A stretch of 64,000 bases of DNA from contig NZ_CP146275.1 of NCBI RefSeq assembly GCF_037044555.1, forward strand, positions 3,514,501 through 3,578,500. The letters run 5' to 3'. Numbering within the stretch: the stretch's first letter is position 1; each line of letters begins with the position of its first letter. The DNA comes from Pelagibacterium nitratireducens. Lineage in GTDB: Bacteria; Pseudomonadota; Alphaproteobacteria; Rhizobiales; Devosiaceae. Of the stretch, positions 48,498-56,484 are shown piece after piece. The position numbers were made by a program, and so were the translations under genes. Under the pieces are notes generated by a model. The model searched no databases and was not told the DNA's origin. It saw only the letters and a program-made list of their open reading frames with translations.

Positions 48498-48626
48498 TTC
48501 AACTGGCGAGGGCGCACGCGGAAGTGCGCGTGTCCAGGCTCAATCCCGGGCACTTTCGAACTTGCTTTTCGCAGGTTGGGACGCAGAAAGCAAGGGCCAT
48601 ATAAAGAAAGCTTTATATGGACAGGG
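48498..48626 (-). promoter_or_regulatory. Structured leader region upstream of metK
   Basis: In the 129-bp gap after lnt the minus strand folds into three hairpins in order. The first is CCATATAAAG/CTTTATATGG with a 4-base loop (48597-48620). The second is CTTGCTTT/AAAGCAAG around about 18 bases. The third is GCGCAC/GTGCGC near the metK start. The arrangement could be a regulatory RNA or promoter elements. It does not match the SAM-II or SAM/SAH consensus as I know them. Confidence 0.4.
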
Positions 48627-50246
48627 TCAGTCGAGACGCCTGAGGCGGCGGCGCCGGCCCGGCAAGGACAACAGCACCCCCAAAATCAGCATGCCGACCA
48701 GTGGCCAATGGCGATATTGGGCAAAAAAAGTCGGAGACAGCGGTTGAGCGGGCGTGCCCTTGATGGCACCCACCATACCTTCTGCCATCATTGCGTCGAT
48801 GCGCCCCATGGGGTCGACAATGGCCGAAATGCCGGAATTTGCCGCCCGAACCACCGACTTTCCCTCTTCGACCGCCCTGACCCGTGCATGGTGAAAATGC
48901 TGGGCCAACCCCATTGATCCATCGAACCATGCGTCATTGGTGAGGACAAGGATGAAGCCCGCTTCATCGACCGATGCACCAAGACTGCCGGGAAACACGA
49001 TCTCGTAGCAAATGAGCGGCAGGATGGCGGGCGAGCCAGGCAGGTGAAACAATCTGCGCTCGGCGCCGGCGGCCCAACCCTGCGACCCTTCGGCCAGCTG
49101 GGTGATGCCGAACTGACGCAAAAAGTCGCCAAACGGCAAATATTCGCCGAACGGAACGAGATGGGTCTTGTCGTAGGAAGTGACGACCTCGCCCTCCCCG
49201 TTGAAGGCAAGCACCGAATTGAACGGCTTTGCGCCAGGCACGATCTCACCATTGGCCCCATAGGGCTGGCGGGGCGCGCCGGTCAGAAGCCAGATGTCGT
49301 CGGGCAGGGTGCGGGCGATTCGGGCGAGCAGCTCGGGCTCATCGGACAAAAAGAAGGGAATGGCGGCCTCGGGCCAGATTAGATGGGTGACGTCGCCAAG
49401 TGCCTGATCGTCAGGATTGGTCTGCATGGTGGACAAATCGAGCAGGCGGTTAACTGTCTCCTCGCGCGCAAAGGTCTGCCATTTGACGTCTTGGGGGATG
49501 ACCGGCTGGACGATTCGAAGAACGACGTCCTCGAAGGGTTCGGTCTGCGTCTCATTGAGTCGAAAATTGCCCCAGGCGATCTGGCCGGCGAGCAACCCGA
49601 ACGCGGCGAACAGGGGAAGGATGCGGGCAATCAGCGAACGCTCCGCGGCCGGCCACACCAGCGCCGGCGTTGCTGAAATAAGGACGGCCACAAATGTCAG
49701 CCCGTAAACACCGACAAGGCTGGTTGCCTGCATCATTTCGAGGTTGGCGGTCAGCGCGTAACCCAAGAGATCGAAAGGAAAGCCGGTGAAAAGATAGCCG
49801 CGCGCCAGTTCGGCCAGGGTCAGCGCCGTAGCAAGGGCAAATATCCGTCCCGGCCCGGCCGACCAGAAGAAATGCGCCAGGGCCGTGCCCAGCCCCCAGA
49901 ACACCGCAAGCAGCAGAGCAAGCCCGGCCACGGCAAACGGCATGACGACAAGGAGCCACCCGCCGTCGACAAAGAAAGCTGCGCCGATCCAGTGCAGGGC
50001 GACGAGGAAATAGCCAAAGCCGAAGGCAAGCCCGATGCGAAATGCAGGCCCCACCACCATGGAACGGATCGAGCGCTTGCGTTCCGCACCATCAAGGGCC
50101 CAGACCAGCACCGGCATTGCGACAAACAGAGCAACAAGAAAAAAGATCGGAGGAGCCGACAGCCCTGCCAACGCACCTGCGAGGACCAGCATCAGGATGC
50201 GCCGCCACCCATGGGCGAGCATTGCAAACTCGGCAAGAGCGGTCAT
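48627..50246 (-). CDS. lnt: Apolipoprotein N-acyltransferase
   Basis: Inner-membrane enzyme of 539 residues that completes lipoprotein acylation. Several membrane helices (for example ILMLVLAGALAGLSAPPIFF) precede a periplasmic nitrilase domain with the catalytic Glu in WPEAAIPFF, Lys in YDKTHLVPFGEYLPFG, and Cys in LICYEIVFPG. The C-terminus has a last helix and a basic tail. The start at 50246 follows AAGGA; an ATG eight codons earlier is also in frame. Confidence 0.95.
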   Translation of the reverse strand: MTALAEFAMLAHGWRRILMLVLAGALAGLSAPPIFFLVALFVAMPVLVWALDGAERKRSIRSMVVGPAFRIGLAFGFGYFLVALHWIGAAFFVDGGWLLVVMPFAVAGLALLLAVFWGLGTALAHFFWSAGPGRIFALATALTLAELARGYLFTGFPFDLLGYALTANLEMMQATSLVGVYGLTFVAVLISATPALVWPAAERSLIARILPLFAAFGLLAGQIAWGNFRLNETQTEPFEDVVLRIVQPVIPQDVKWQTFAREETVNRLLDLSTMQTNPDDQALGDVTHLIWPEAAIPFFLSDEPELLARIARTLPDDIWLLTGAPRQPYGANGEIVPGAKPFNSVLAFNGEGEVVTSYDKTHLVPFGEYLPFGDFLRQFGITQLAEGSQGWAAGAERRLFHLPGSPAILPLICYEIVFPGSLGASVDEAGFILVLTNDAWFDGSMGLAQHFHHARVRAVEEGKSVVRAANSGISAIVDPMGRIDAMMAEGMVGAIKGTPAQPLSPTFFAQYRHWPLVGMLILGVLLSLPGRRRRLRRLD

Positions 50247-50547
50247 GGCGGTCCTTGCGCATCGAATCACTGGCCAGAACCGTGACCGTACCGCCCAAGG
50301 CGGTCAACTCTGTTGCCATTTATCTGGGTGCGCGCACGGTTTTGATAATGCCCCGTACGCCTCGCGAACGTACGGGGCGCTGAGATTGTGGTGCAAACAA
50401 CCTCTGCCGGAGGATATCCGGCGCAATTGTCTTAGCGCACTATGACGGGTTTGTCATTTAACAAATGCCCGAAAAATGTGCATATCGCAGGAGCAACCAT
50501 AATCGTTGCGGTCAGTTTTTAATCACCTACCGGCTGCGCAATCGCTG
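50247..50547. other. Intergenic region with a perfect hairpin
   Basis: About 300 bp between the LuxR-type regulator and lnt. The plus strand has GCCCCGTACG and CGTACGGGGC (50350-50378) with a 9-base loop, a perfect 10-bp stem that may end the regulator transcript although no T-run follows. No convincing gene or promoter motif was seen in the remainder. Confidence 0.5.
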
Positions 50548-51477
50548 CTAGAATTCCGCAACAACCTGAAGCGCTTGCACGGCCTTGATCGCGGCCGAAG
50601 CCCGGTTCTCAACGCCGAGTTTGGTGTAAACCTGTTCGAGATGCTTGTTTACGGTCCGGGGGCTGAGCCCGAGAATATCGCCGATGTCCTTGTTTGACTT
50701 GCCGCGGGCAATCCAGAGCAGCACTTCGCTTTCGCGCTGAGTCAATCCAAAAGCCTGGCGTAGGGCATCCTCGGTGCCTTCCGTCCGGGCGCTCGACAGA
50801 CGGAACAGATATTCTTTGCCGGCAACAAGACCCAGAAACGATAACTGCAAACCGGGCGATCCGGCAGCGGCGACATCAAAACCCCCGCCGGCATCGGGGG
50901 AACCACCGGCGCTCTTCAACCACTCCAGAAAGCGCTCCGACATGGGGCCCTCCTGTTCGGCATCAATGCCCGAGCGCGTCAAGAGGCGGCTGGCCTGCGG
51001 CGTCGACCAGAGCAGCGGCCCCTCGGCGGCAAAGGCCACAAGGTGGCGCCCGGCGGCATCAAGCGCAATGTGTGCGCTTTGCGCGCGTCGGGCATTGGCC
51101 AGATGGACGCGGATGCGAGCCCTCAATTCATCGACGTTTATGGGCTTTGAGAGATAATCGACCCCACCGCTATCGAGGGCATGGACGATATGCTCGGTCT
51201 CGGTCAAACCAGTCATGAAGATGATCGGGATGTGGCCGAGGGCAGGCACAGTTTTGAGCCGGCGACAGGTCTCAAAGCCGTCAAGGCCCGGCATGACCGC
51301 GTCCATGAGCACCACGTCCGGCGTCACCCGATCGGCAATACCGAGCGCCATTTCTCCGGACCGCGCAACGAGCACGGTCAGGCCGGCATCCTCGAGCGCC
51401 GCAGTCAGGAACCCCAGCGACTCCGGGGAGTCATCGACCAGAAGCACGATATCGTTTTCGCGCTCAATCGGGCTCAT
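50548..51477 (-). CDS. LuxR/NarL-type response regulator
   Basis: Response regulator of 309 residues. The receiver has VLLVDDSPESLGFLTAALED, phospho-Asp59 in VVLMDAVMPGLDG, and Lys111 in DYLSKPINVDE. A middle region of about 100 residues (including QLSFLGLVAGKEYLFRLSSA) is unassigned. The C-terminal HTH is LTQRESEVLLWIARGKSNKD, with IGDILGLSPRTVNKHLEQVY. Its start overlaps the end of the NCS1-kinase gene by 14 bases, so it is the probable partner. Its targets may be the divergent urea genes. Confidence 0.9.
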   Translation of the reverse strand: MSPIERENDIVLLVDDSPESLGFLTAALEDAGLTVLVARSGEMALGIADRVTPDVVLMDAVMPGLDGFETCRRLKTVPALGHIPIIFMTGLTETEHIVHALDSGGVDYLSKPINVDELRARIRVHLANARRAQSAHIALDAAGRHLVAFAAEGPLLWSTPQASRLLTRSGIDAEQEGPMSERFLEWLKSAGGSPDAGGGFDVAAAGSPGLQLSFLGLVAGKEYLFRLSSARTEGTEDALRQAFGLTQRESEVLLWIARGKSNKDIGDILGLSPRTVNKHLEQVYTKLGVENRASAAIKAVQALQVVAEF

Positions 51478-54400
51478 GGCTAATCCTCTCCAGAAGCTCG
51501 GCATAGCCATCAAAATCGAACACCTCCATATGCCGCCGCAGGGCTTGGACCAGCGGGAGATTGTCGGGGTCGCCGGCCAGTTCGCCAAGCTTGGCATCAA
51601 TGCCCCGCACATGCCCGATCTGTCCCAGGCCGGCAAGGTCGCGCAGGTGCTCGCTGCCCGGGGAGCGCATTTTTTTGGGCCGGACCTCCGCTGCAGGGCC
51701 AGGGTTGGCGTACTCCCAATCGAGCTTGAGGTGGGTGCCGAGTTTGTCGAGCAGCTGATAGAGATCGACAGGCTTGGCCAATGTGTCGGTGTGGCCCGCA
51801 TCCCCGCCCGTCGGGCCGGCGCCATCTCCGATATTGGCCGAAAGCAGAACGATTGGCGCACTGACGGCCCGCTGCCTCAGGGCCGCGGCCAGCGCCCAAC
51901 CGCTCATGCGCGGCATGCGGATATCGAGGAAATAGAGGTCCGGGCGAACCGCGTCGAGACGAGAGAGGCAATCGGGGCCATCGACAGCGGTCAGGACCGT
52001 AAAGCCGAGCGGCGCCAGCAATTGGTCCATCACGTCACGATGCTCGGCATTGTCATCGACCACAATGATGGTGCGGCGTTCACCCCTATAGCCCGTCACC
52101 CGGCGCCGGTCCGCACCTGCCTTGGCGAGGCGCTCGACGCGGGCAAGCATCAGCCGTGCCTGAAACCGAGTGCCTGAACCGAGCGCGCTTGAGACGGTGA
52201 TTTCGCCGCCGAGGGTTTCGGTCAAAAGCCTGGTGATGGTCAACCCCAGCCCGAGACCAGGGGCAAAGCGGGAGCGCTCGGCCTCGCCGCGCACGAAGGG
52301 CTCGAAAATATGCTGCAGATCGTCTTCGGAAATGCCGCTTCCCGTGTCCGCGACGGTAAAGGTCGCGACCTGGGAGCGGTATCCGATTTCGAATGTGATC
52401 GTGCCTTCGGACGTGAACTTGATGGCATTGGACAAGAGATTGACCAGTATCTGACGCAAGCGCTTTTCGTCGGTTCGCACATACTGGGGCAGCATGGGCG
52501 AGCGCACATGGTTGAACGCGAGTCCCTTGGCCTCCGCCTGCGGCCGGAACATCTCCACGAGCTGGTCGAGGAAGTCCTCGATATTGATCTCGTTGGAATA
52601 GACCTGGAGCCGCCCCGCCTCGATACGCGAGATGTCGAGCAACCCGTCGATTAATCCCGACAGATGCTCGGCGCTGCGGCGGATGGTTTCGACCGAGCCG
52701 CGTCGATTGACGGGAATCTCGCGATCACGCTCGAGGATTTGGGCATAGCCCATAACCGCGTTGAGCGGGGTGCGCAGCTCATGGCTCAATCCAACGACGT
52801 AACGGGACTTGGCGTTGTTTGCTGCTTCGGCCTTTTCCTTGGCGCGCTGCAGTTCGGCGTCGGTTTTCGAGTGCGCATCGATTTCCTTGAGCAACAAGGT
52901 GTTCTGGCGCGTGCTTTCCTCCTCGGCAACGAGGCGGCTGTCATGGGCAAGCACCAGGAACCAGGTCATGATCCCTGCTGTCACCGAGAAAACGAAAAAG
53001 ACCACGAGCAGCGTTCCGCCCACGACATCGGCGGTTTCGGGCGCGTATTGGGCGGCCAGTCCATAGATAAGCGCCAGCGCGCCGCCGAGCATCGATACGG
53101 CAACCAGCGTCGCGATCGCGTATCGCCCCAGACGGGACTGGAGCTTTTCCACGACCCAGCCGGGCAATATTGTGGCAGCCACGGCCTGAGTCTGGGCACG
53201 GAAATGGGCGTGTGGCTTACACATGTCATGGCAGCGCGCATCGAGAGAGCAGCACAGCGAACAGATCGGAGCGGCGTAGGCCGGACACCAGGCCATGTCC
53301 TCGGGCTCGAAAGGGTGTTCGCAGATCGAGCAGGTGAGCGTTTTAAGCTTTTGCCATTGGCGGCGGGGCTTACGGGCCAGATAATATTTGCCCTTGGTGG
53401 CCCAGGCGAGAGTGGGGGATGCGACAAAGCACACAACCAGCGCGATGTAAGGAGACAACGCCGCTGCCATGGTGCCGAAGGCTCCGAAATGGGCGGCCAG
53501 TGCAATGGTGGCCGAGAGAAACATCGAGCCGACACCGACGGGATTGACGTCATAGAGGTGGGCGCGTTTGAACTCGATCCCTGGCGGGGCCAATCCCAGT
53601 GGTTTGTTGATGAACAGATCGGCGGAAATCGAGCACAGCCAGGCCATGGCAACAATCGAAAAGATGCCAAGCGTTTCTTCGAGAAGCCGGTAGATGCCCA
53701 ACTCCATCAACAGCAGCGCGATGGACACGTTGAACATCAGCCAGACGACGCGACCCGGATGGGAATGGGTGAGCCGGGAAAAGAAATTGGACCAGGCGAG
53801 CGAGCCCGCATAGGCGTTCATTACGTTGATCTTGAGCTGGCTTATGACCACGAATACGGCCATGAGCATCAGTGCCAGAAACTCGTTGGGGATCATGTAG
53901 CCAAAGGCGATGGCAAACATGTAGCCCGGCTCGGAAGCGTGTTCGGGCGAAACGCCGGCCGAAAGTGCGAGAAAGGCAAGAAAAGAACCCGCCAAAAGCT
54001 TGGGTGCGCCGACCACCACCCAGCCCGCGCCGGCAAGAAAAACCCCAAGTTTGTGCCGCCATTTGGGCATTTTTTCCGCCGGCAGGAAGCGCAGAAAGTC
54101 CACCTGCTCACCGATCTGGGTCATCAGCGCCAGGATGACCGCAGATGCCGCACCGAATTTGGCGACTTCGAAGGGCGCGATTGAGCCCGGTTCGCCCGGC
54201 GGCTGGTCCAGTCCGGTAAAGGCGCGCCAGAGATCGAACTTTTCCCAATCCATGAAGGCTATGAAAAAGAACGGCAGTATGTTGAGGACGATCCAGACCG
54301 GCTGGGTCAGAATCTGGAAGCGCGAGATCATGGTGATCCCATGGGTGACCAGCGGGATCACAACGATCGCCGAAATGATATGGCCGAGCCAGAGCGGAAT

Positions 54401-54835
54401 GCCGAAGGCCAGTTGCAGGGCGCTCGACATGATCGATGCTTCAATAGCAAAGAGAATGAAGGTGAAGCCCGCATAGATCAGCGAGGTGATGGTCGACCCG
54501 ATGTAGCCAAAGCTGGCCCCGCGGGTCAAAAGATCCACATCGACGCCATGGCGCGCCGCATAGCGGGCAACGGGCACTCCCACAAACAGGATCGCTATGG
54601 AGGCGACCGCGATGGCGATCATCGCGTTGGTCGTGCCATAGCTCAGAGTGATGGCGCCACCGATGGCTTCGAGCGCCAGAAACGAAATTGCACCGATTGC
54701 AGTCTGGGAAATGCGGTCGTTGGAAAAGCGCCGCGCCGACTTGGCGGTGAAGCGCAGGGCGTAGTCTTCCAGCGTTTCGTTGGCCACCCAGCGGTTGTAT
54801 TCGCGCCGGATGGGGATGATTCTTTGTCGCGCCAT
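51464..54835 (-). CDS. NCS1 transporter-histidine kinase-receiver fusion
   Basis: Hybrid protein of 1123 residues. About 1-490 is an NCS1 (purine/cytosine permease) domain with some twelve membrane helices (FGAASAVILALMTQIGEQVD). Residues 502-540 form a cysteine cluster (C502, C505, C517, C525, C528, C529, C535, C539, plus His) of zinc-binding appearance. Two more helices (about 570-630) precede a coiled linker, HisKA with His685 (SHELRTP), an HATPase (TGSGISEDD, GLGLGLTITRLL), and a receiver with Asp971 and Lys1021. A helical tail ends near 1123. It overlaps the LuxR regulator. Family knowledge suggests it senses or carries a nitrogenous compound; the ligand is not known. Confidence 0.88.
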   Translation of the reverse strand: MARQRIIPIRREYNRWVANETLEDYALRFTAKSARRFSNDRISQTAIGAISFLALEAIGGAITLSYGTTNAMIAIAVASIAILFVGVPVARYAARHGVDVDLLTRGASFGYIGSTITSLIYAGFTFILFAIEASIMSSALQLAFGIPLWLGHIISAIVVIPLVTHGITMISRFQILTQPVWIVLNILPFFFIAFMDWEKFDLWRAFTGLDQPPGEPGSIAPFEVAKFGAASAVILALMTQIGEQVDFLRFLPAEKMPKWRHKLGVFLAGAGWVVVGAPKLLAGSFLAFLALSAGVSPEHASEPGYMFAIAFGYMIPNEFLALMLMAVFVVISQLKINVMNAYAGSLAWSNFFSRLTHSHPGRVVWLMFNVSIALLLMELGIYRLLEETLGIFSIVAMAWLCSISADLFINKPLGLAPPGIEFKRAHLYDVNPVGVGSMFLSATIALAAHFGAFGTMAAALSPYIALVVCFVASPTLAWATKGKYYLARKPRRQWQKLKTLTCSICEHPFEPEDMAWCPAYAAPICSLCCSLDARCHDMCKPHAHFRAQTQAVAATILPGWVVEKLQSRLGRYAIATLVAVSMLGGALALIYGLAAQYAPETADVVGGTLLVVFFVFSVTAGIMTWFLVLAHDSRLVAEEESTRQNTLLLKEIDAHSKTDAELQRAKEKAEAANNAKSRYVVGLSHELRTPLNAVMGYAQILERDREIPVNRRGSVETIRRSAEHLSGLIDGLLDISRIEAGRLQVYSNEINIEDFLDQLVEMFRPQAEAKGLAFNHVRSPMLPQYVRTDEKRLRQILVNLLSNAIKFTSEGTITFEIGYRSQVATFTVADTGSGISEDDLQHIFEPFVRGEAERSRFAPGLGLGLTITRLLTETLGGEITVSSALGSGTRFQARLMLARVERLAKAGADRRRVTGYRGERRTIIVVDDNAEHRDVMDQLLAPLGFTVLTAVDGPDCLSRLDAVRPDLYFLDIRMPRMSGWALAAALRQRAVSAPIVLLSANIGDGAGPTGGDAGHTDTLAKPVDLYQLLDKLGTHLKLDWEYANPGPAAEVRPKKMRSPGSEHLRDLAGLGQIGHVRGIDAKLGELAGDPDNLPLVQALRRHMEVFDFDGYAELLERISHEPD

Positions 54836-55070
54836 GAATCGTCTAGTTTTTAGCCATTTTATCGGGCTGCACAAAAATTTTCCAACCTCTCCATAGCATG
54901 GATTGCATTGGAATCACGCGGCTTTTCATGCCCCGGCGCAAGAGTTGGCTCCTGCAATGGCTTCCTGATTACGTCAATCGACGTATAGGGTCAGCTCAAC
55001 GAAGTGTCCCAAAGTCCGGCAAGGGCGTCAGTCAATGACGCCTTGGGGAACCAAACTGAGGGACATCACC
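54836..55070. other. Divergent control region between the NCS1-kinase and urtA
   Basis: This 235-bp region must hold both the urtA promoter and the kinase promoter. I looked for a sigma-54 -24/-12 pair (GG and GC 10 bases apart) and found none convincing. A near-symmetric TACGTCAATCGACGTA lies at about 54970. The region is otherwise ordinary. Confidence 0.4.
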
Positions 55071-56375
55071 ATGAAGAAATTCAGCGCATCGCGCGCTTTG
55101 CTTGCCACGGTTCTGGCCGGTGGCATGAGCCTGCCGATGGCGCCGGCCATTGCGCAGGACGAGGGGCCGATCAAGGTCGGGATTCTGCATTCGCTGTCGG
55201 GCACGATGGCGATTTCGGAAACCACGCTCAAAGACGTTATGCTGATGCTCATCGAGCAGCAGAATGAGGCCGGTGGCGTGATGGGCCGCCAGCTCGAACC
55301 CGTTGTCGTGGATATCGCTTCGGATTGGCCGCTCGCCGCGGAATTGGCGCGCCGGCTGATCGAAGTCGACGAAGTCGACGCGGTCTTTGGCTGCTGGACA
55401 TCGGTGTGCCGCAAATCGGTGCTTCCGGTATTTGAAGAGCTGAACTCGCTGCTGTTCTATCCGGTCCAGTACGAAGGCGAAGAATCCCAGCGCAATGTTT
55501 TCTACACCGGCGCCTCGCCCAACCAGCAAGCGATTCCCGCTGTCGATTATCTGATGAACGAAGAAGGCGTCGAGCGCTGGGTGCTGGCCGGCACAGACTA
55601 TGTCTATCCCCAGACCACCAACAAAATCCTCGAGCAGTATCTTCTCGATAGCGGTGTGGCTTCGGAAGACATCATGATCAACTATACCCCGTTCGGGCAT
55701 TCGGACTGGCAGACGATCGTATCCGACATCGTGGCCTTCGGCTCGGAAGGCATGAAGACAGCAGTGGTCTCGACCATCAATGGCGATGCCAATGTGCCGT
55801 TCTACCGCGAGCTGGCCAATCAGGGCGTCGCAGCCGAAGACATTCCGGTCGTCGCGTTCTCGGTGGGCGAAGAAGAGCTTTCGGGATTCGACACCGCACC
55901 GCTTGTGGGCCACCTTGCCGCCTGGAACTACTTCATGAGCGTTGAAACGCCCGAGAACGAAGAATTCATTGCCTCATGGCAGGACTTCATCGGCTCGGAA
56001 GATCGTGTGACCAACGACCCGATGGAGGCCCATTACATCGGCTTCAATCTCTGGGTCGATGCCGTCGAGGCGGCAGGAACCACCGATGCCGACGCGGTGA
56101 TCGAAGCGATTGTCGGGCTGGAAACGCCGAACCTGACCGGTGGCATGGCCGAGATGCTGCCCAACCACCACATCACCAAGCCGGTGCTGATCGGTGAAAT
56201 TCAGGATGACGGCCAGTTCTTCGTGGTCTCTGAAACCGACGATCTGGTGCCGGGCGATGCCTGGTCCGACTATCTGCCCGAGTCCGCAATGCTCGAAGCC
56301 GATTGGACCGACCCGATCATGTGCGGCAACTACAACACCGAAACCGAAACCTGCGGCGGCGGCTCAGCCGAATAG
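55071..56375 (+). CDS. urtA: Urea ABC transporter substrate-binding protein
   Basis: Periplasmic binding protein of 434 residues with a signal peptide (MKKFSASRALLATVLAGGMS). Mature features match UrtA: EGPIKVGILHSLSGTMAISE, GCWTSVCRKSVLPVFEELNS, and LLFYPVQYEGEESQRNVFYT with SPNQQAIPAVDYL. It starts the plus-strand urea operon and is followed by a hairpin. The ATG at 55071 is preferred to an upstream frame start. Confidence 0.96.
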   Translation: MKKFSASRALLATVLAGGMSLPMAPAIAQDEGPIKVGILHSLSGTMAISETTLKDVMLMLIEQQNEAGGVMGRQLEPVVVDIASDWPLAAELARRLIEVDEVDAVFGCWTSVCRKSVLPVFEELNSLLFYPVQYEGEESQRNVFYTGASPNQQAIPAVDYLMNEEGVERWVLAGTDYVYPQTTNKILEQYLLDSGVASEDIMINYTPFGHSDWQTIVSDIVAFGSEGMKTAVVSTINGDANVPFYRELANQGVAAEDIPVVAFSVGEEELSGFDTAPLVGHLAAWNYFMSVETPENEEFIASWQDFIGSEDRVTNDPMEAHYIGFNLWVDAVEAAGTTDADAVIEAIVGLETPNLTGGMAEMLPNHHITKPVLIGEIQDDGQFFVVSETDDLVPGDAWSDYLPESAMLEADWTDPIMCGNYNTETETCGGGSAE

Positions 56376-56393
56376 GCCGAACATTTCGCGTTT

Positions 56394-56421
56394 GCCGGGG
56401 ACGGGTCGTCCCGCCCCCGGC
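56394..56421 (+). repeat. Hairpin after urtA
   Basis: GCCGGGG-A-CGGG and CCCG-C-CCCCGGC pair (11 bp with one mismatch) over loop TCGT, about 18 bp after the urtA stop and 64 bp before urtB. No T-run. Likely an element that keeps UrtA in excess of the membrane subunits. Confidence 0.65.
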
Positions 56422-56484
56422 TCTGCTGTCAACATTGACCAGAAATCCTTCCGACCGGCTCGATTGTGAAAGGGGATCGCGATC

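Noticed and set aside
48498..48626. Known SAM riboswitch (SAM-II or SAM/SAH) before metK
   Set aside because: Hairpins exist, but I could not place the conserved core bases of either class, so only a structured leader is reported.
52664..54184. 506-codon plus-strand frame
   Set aside because: Antisense to the NCS1-kinase gene, whose motifs are unambiguous; the plus frame is low-complexity His/Gly/Gln-rich.
54836..55070. Sigma-54 promoter before urtA
   Set aside because: TTGGCTCCTGCAATGGC looks tempting but the GG-to-GC spacing is wrong; no valid -24/-12 pair found.
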